Source: Sphingopyxis sp. (GTDB taxonomy: Bacteria; Pseudomonadota; Alphaproteobacteria; Sphingomonadales; Sphingomonadaceae). Taken from it: 32,675 nucleotides of DNA. The position numbers and the translations under genes were made by a program. Position 1 is the first letter of the stretch, and every line of letters begins with the position of its first letter. Of the stretch, positions 32,099 to 32,675 are shown piece after piece. Under the pieces are notes generated by a model. The model was not told the origin of the DNA. It made no database searches and saw nothing but the letters and a program-made list of their open reading frames with translations. Location: NCBI GenBank assembly GCA_016463225.1, contig JAEMRT010000055.1, positions 1 to 32,675 of the forward strand, written 5' to 3'.

Positions 32099-32675
32099 CT
32101 AGGTCCCAACAGAAAAAGCCGCCGATAGCTCGAACCGATTGCCCGGGTGCGTGAGCCAAGCGTGCGATACGAGACGTCCGCGACTCCAGGTTCTGCGCGT
32201 CATCATTAGCACTGGTTCTCCTTCAGCGAGGCCCAGCATTGTTCGCATGGCTGTATCCGGCATCGCCGCGCACACCCGGTGCTCTACTCGCTCGAGCGGG
32301 GCAACACGTGTCAGATATTCATTCGGCGTCGAGGCGCTGAAATCCCTCTCTCCGTAGCGTGGCGCAGCAGATGCCAGTACAAAGCGCTCCTCGACCTGAA
32401 TTGGGAATTCGGTCTCGTGATGGACGATAAGCGAATGGAAGAGGCGCGTGCCCAAGCCGACTTCCAGCAGAGCTGCCCTTTCCGCATCAGCCCGTATCTC
32501 GATATTATAAATGACGCGCGCGCGATAGGCGTGGCCCCTGCCGCGCACCTCCTCCGCGATGTTGCGGATCTCGATCAGCTGCCCGATCGGCCGGGGCTCG
32601 GCGACAAAGCTGCCCCGCCCCGCCCGCCGTACCACGACACCGGCCGATTGCAGTTCCCGCAACGCCCGGTTTGCG
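32099..32675 (-). CDS. hutC: GntR/UTRA-family repressor, HutC type, partial
   Basis: The C-terminal end and most of the ligand domain are present; the N-terminus lies beyond the right edge. The last part of the winged helix (NRALRELQSAGVVVRRAGRG, then SFVAEP) is followed by the UTRA domain: IRNIAEEVRGRGHAY, FPIQVEERFVLASAAP, PNEYLTRVAPLERVEHRV and VLMMTRRTWSRGRLVSHAWL. This order of motifs fits HutC, which represses histidine use and senses urocanate. The hut genes would be expected beyond the edge. A different UTRA regulator cannot be ruled out. The frame stays open to the end of the window. Confidence 0.85.
   Translation of the reverse strand, partial: ANRALRELQSAGVVVRRAGRGSFVAEPRPIGQLIEIRNIAEEVRGRGHAYRARVIYNIEIRADAERAALLEVGLGTRLFHSLIVHHETEFPIQVEERFVLASAAPRYGERDFSASTPNEYLTRVAPLERVEHRVCAAMPDTAMRTMLGLAEGEPVLMMTRRTWSRGRLVSHAWLTHPGNRFELSAAFSVGT

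Noticed and set aside
1..32675. CRISPR arrays, tRNA or rRNA genes and iteron-type origins.
   Set aside because: No regularly spaced repeats, tRNA-like cloverleaf ends or rRNA stretches were noticed on reading; a dedicated covariance-model search was not possible here.

Overview
The GC-rich codon use and gene families suggest an alphaproteobacterium of the Sphingomonadaceae. Pointers are the sphingomonad-style TonB receptor with a DIVVTGSRIRR plug motif, the FixLJ pair, the copABCD set, orphan LuxR proteins and UTRA/HutC regulators. No rRNA, tRNA, CRISPR array, replication origin or complete integrase was seen. The mix of broken genes, a Tn3-family element and metal-resistance genes looks like an accessory region, either a plasmid or a genomic island.

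Layout. 1-5213 is a scarred mobile segment. It holds an edge-truncated RcnR/FrmR-type repressor, a tyrosine recombinase that has lost its N-terminus, a Tn3-family element (925-4097) carrying only tnpA, a LuxR solo cut off by the right end of that element, and an intact LuxR solo. 5214-6004 has a striking 12-bp perfect inverted repeat and a winged-helix-like gene. 6114-7054 (minus) has a membrane methyltransferase and a DUF2933 protein. 7307-11195 (plus) is a tightly coupled three-gene operon: beta-CASP metallo-beta-lactamase nuclease, AMP/thymidine phosphorylase-family enzyme, PRPP synthetase-like enzyme. 11318-12393 has a small pseudogene and a FixJ-like response regulator without a partner kinase.

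12420-21505 is the copper island. On the minus strand are cueR, the Cu(I) ATPase copA (behind a MerR-type promoter with a 19-bp spacer), a frameshifted small gene, copD and copC. On the plus strand are a CnrYXH-like module (membrane anti-sigma, periplasmic metal sensor with the full CnrX ligand set, ECF sigma factor), the multicopper oxidase (Tat signal frameshifted) and copB. 21596-24765 has a DUF305 membrane protein, the heme-PAS kinase FixL, FixJ and a single-domain receiver. 24828-27208 has a corA remnant, a short-chain dehydrogenase and its divergent TetR regulator. 27947-32095 is a TonB receptor with two PepSY membrane proteins. The window ends in a partial HutC-type repressor.

How it works together. 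The main result is a shared bipartite promoter motif, (C/T)(G/A)AGGG, then 16 nt, then CGTATT. It occurs with identical spacing upstream of copCD, upstream of the cnrYXH-like operon (divergent from copCD), upstream of the multicopper oxidase-copB operon, and about 10 kb away upstream of the TonB receptor-PepSY operon. This predicts one ECF regulon that joins periplasmic copper detoxification with an outer-membrane receptor system. Cytoplasmic Cu(I) efflux is under separate CueR-type control.
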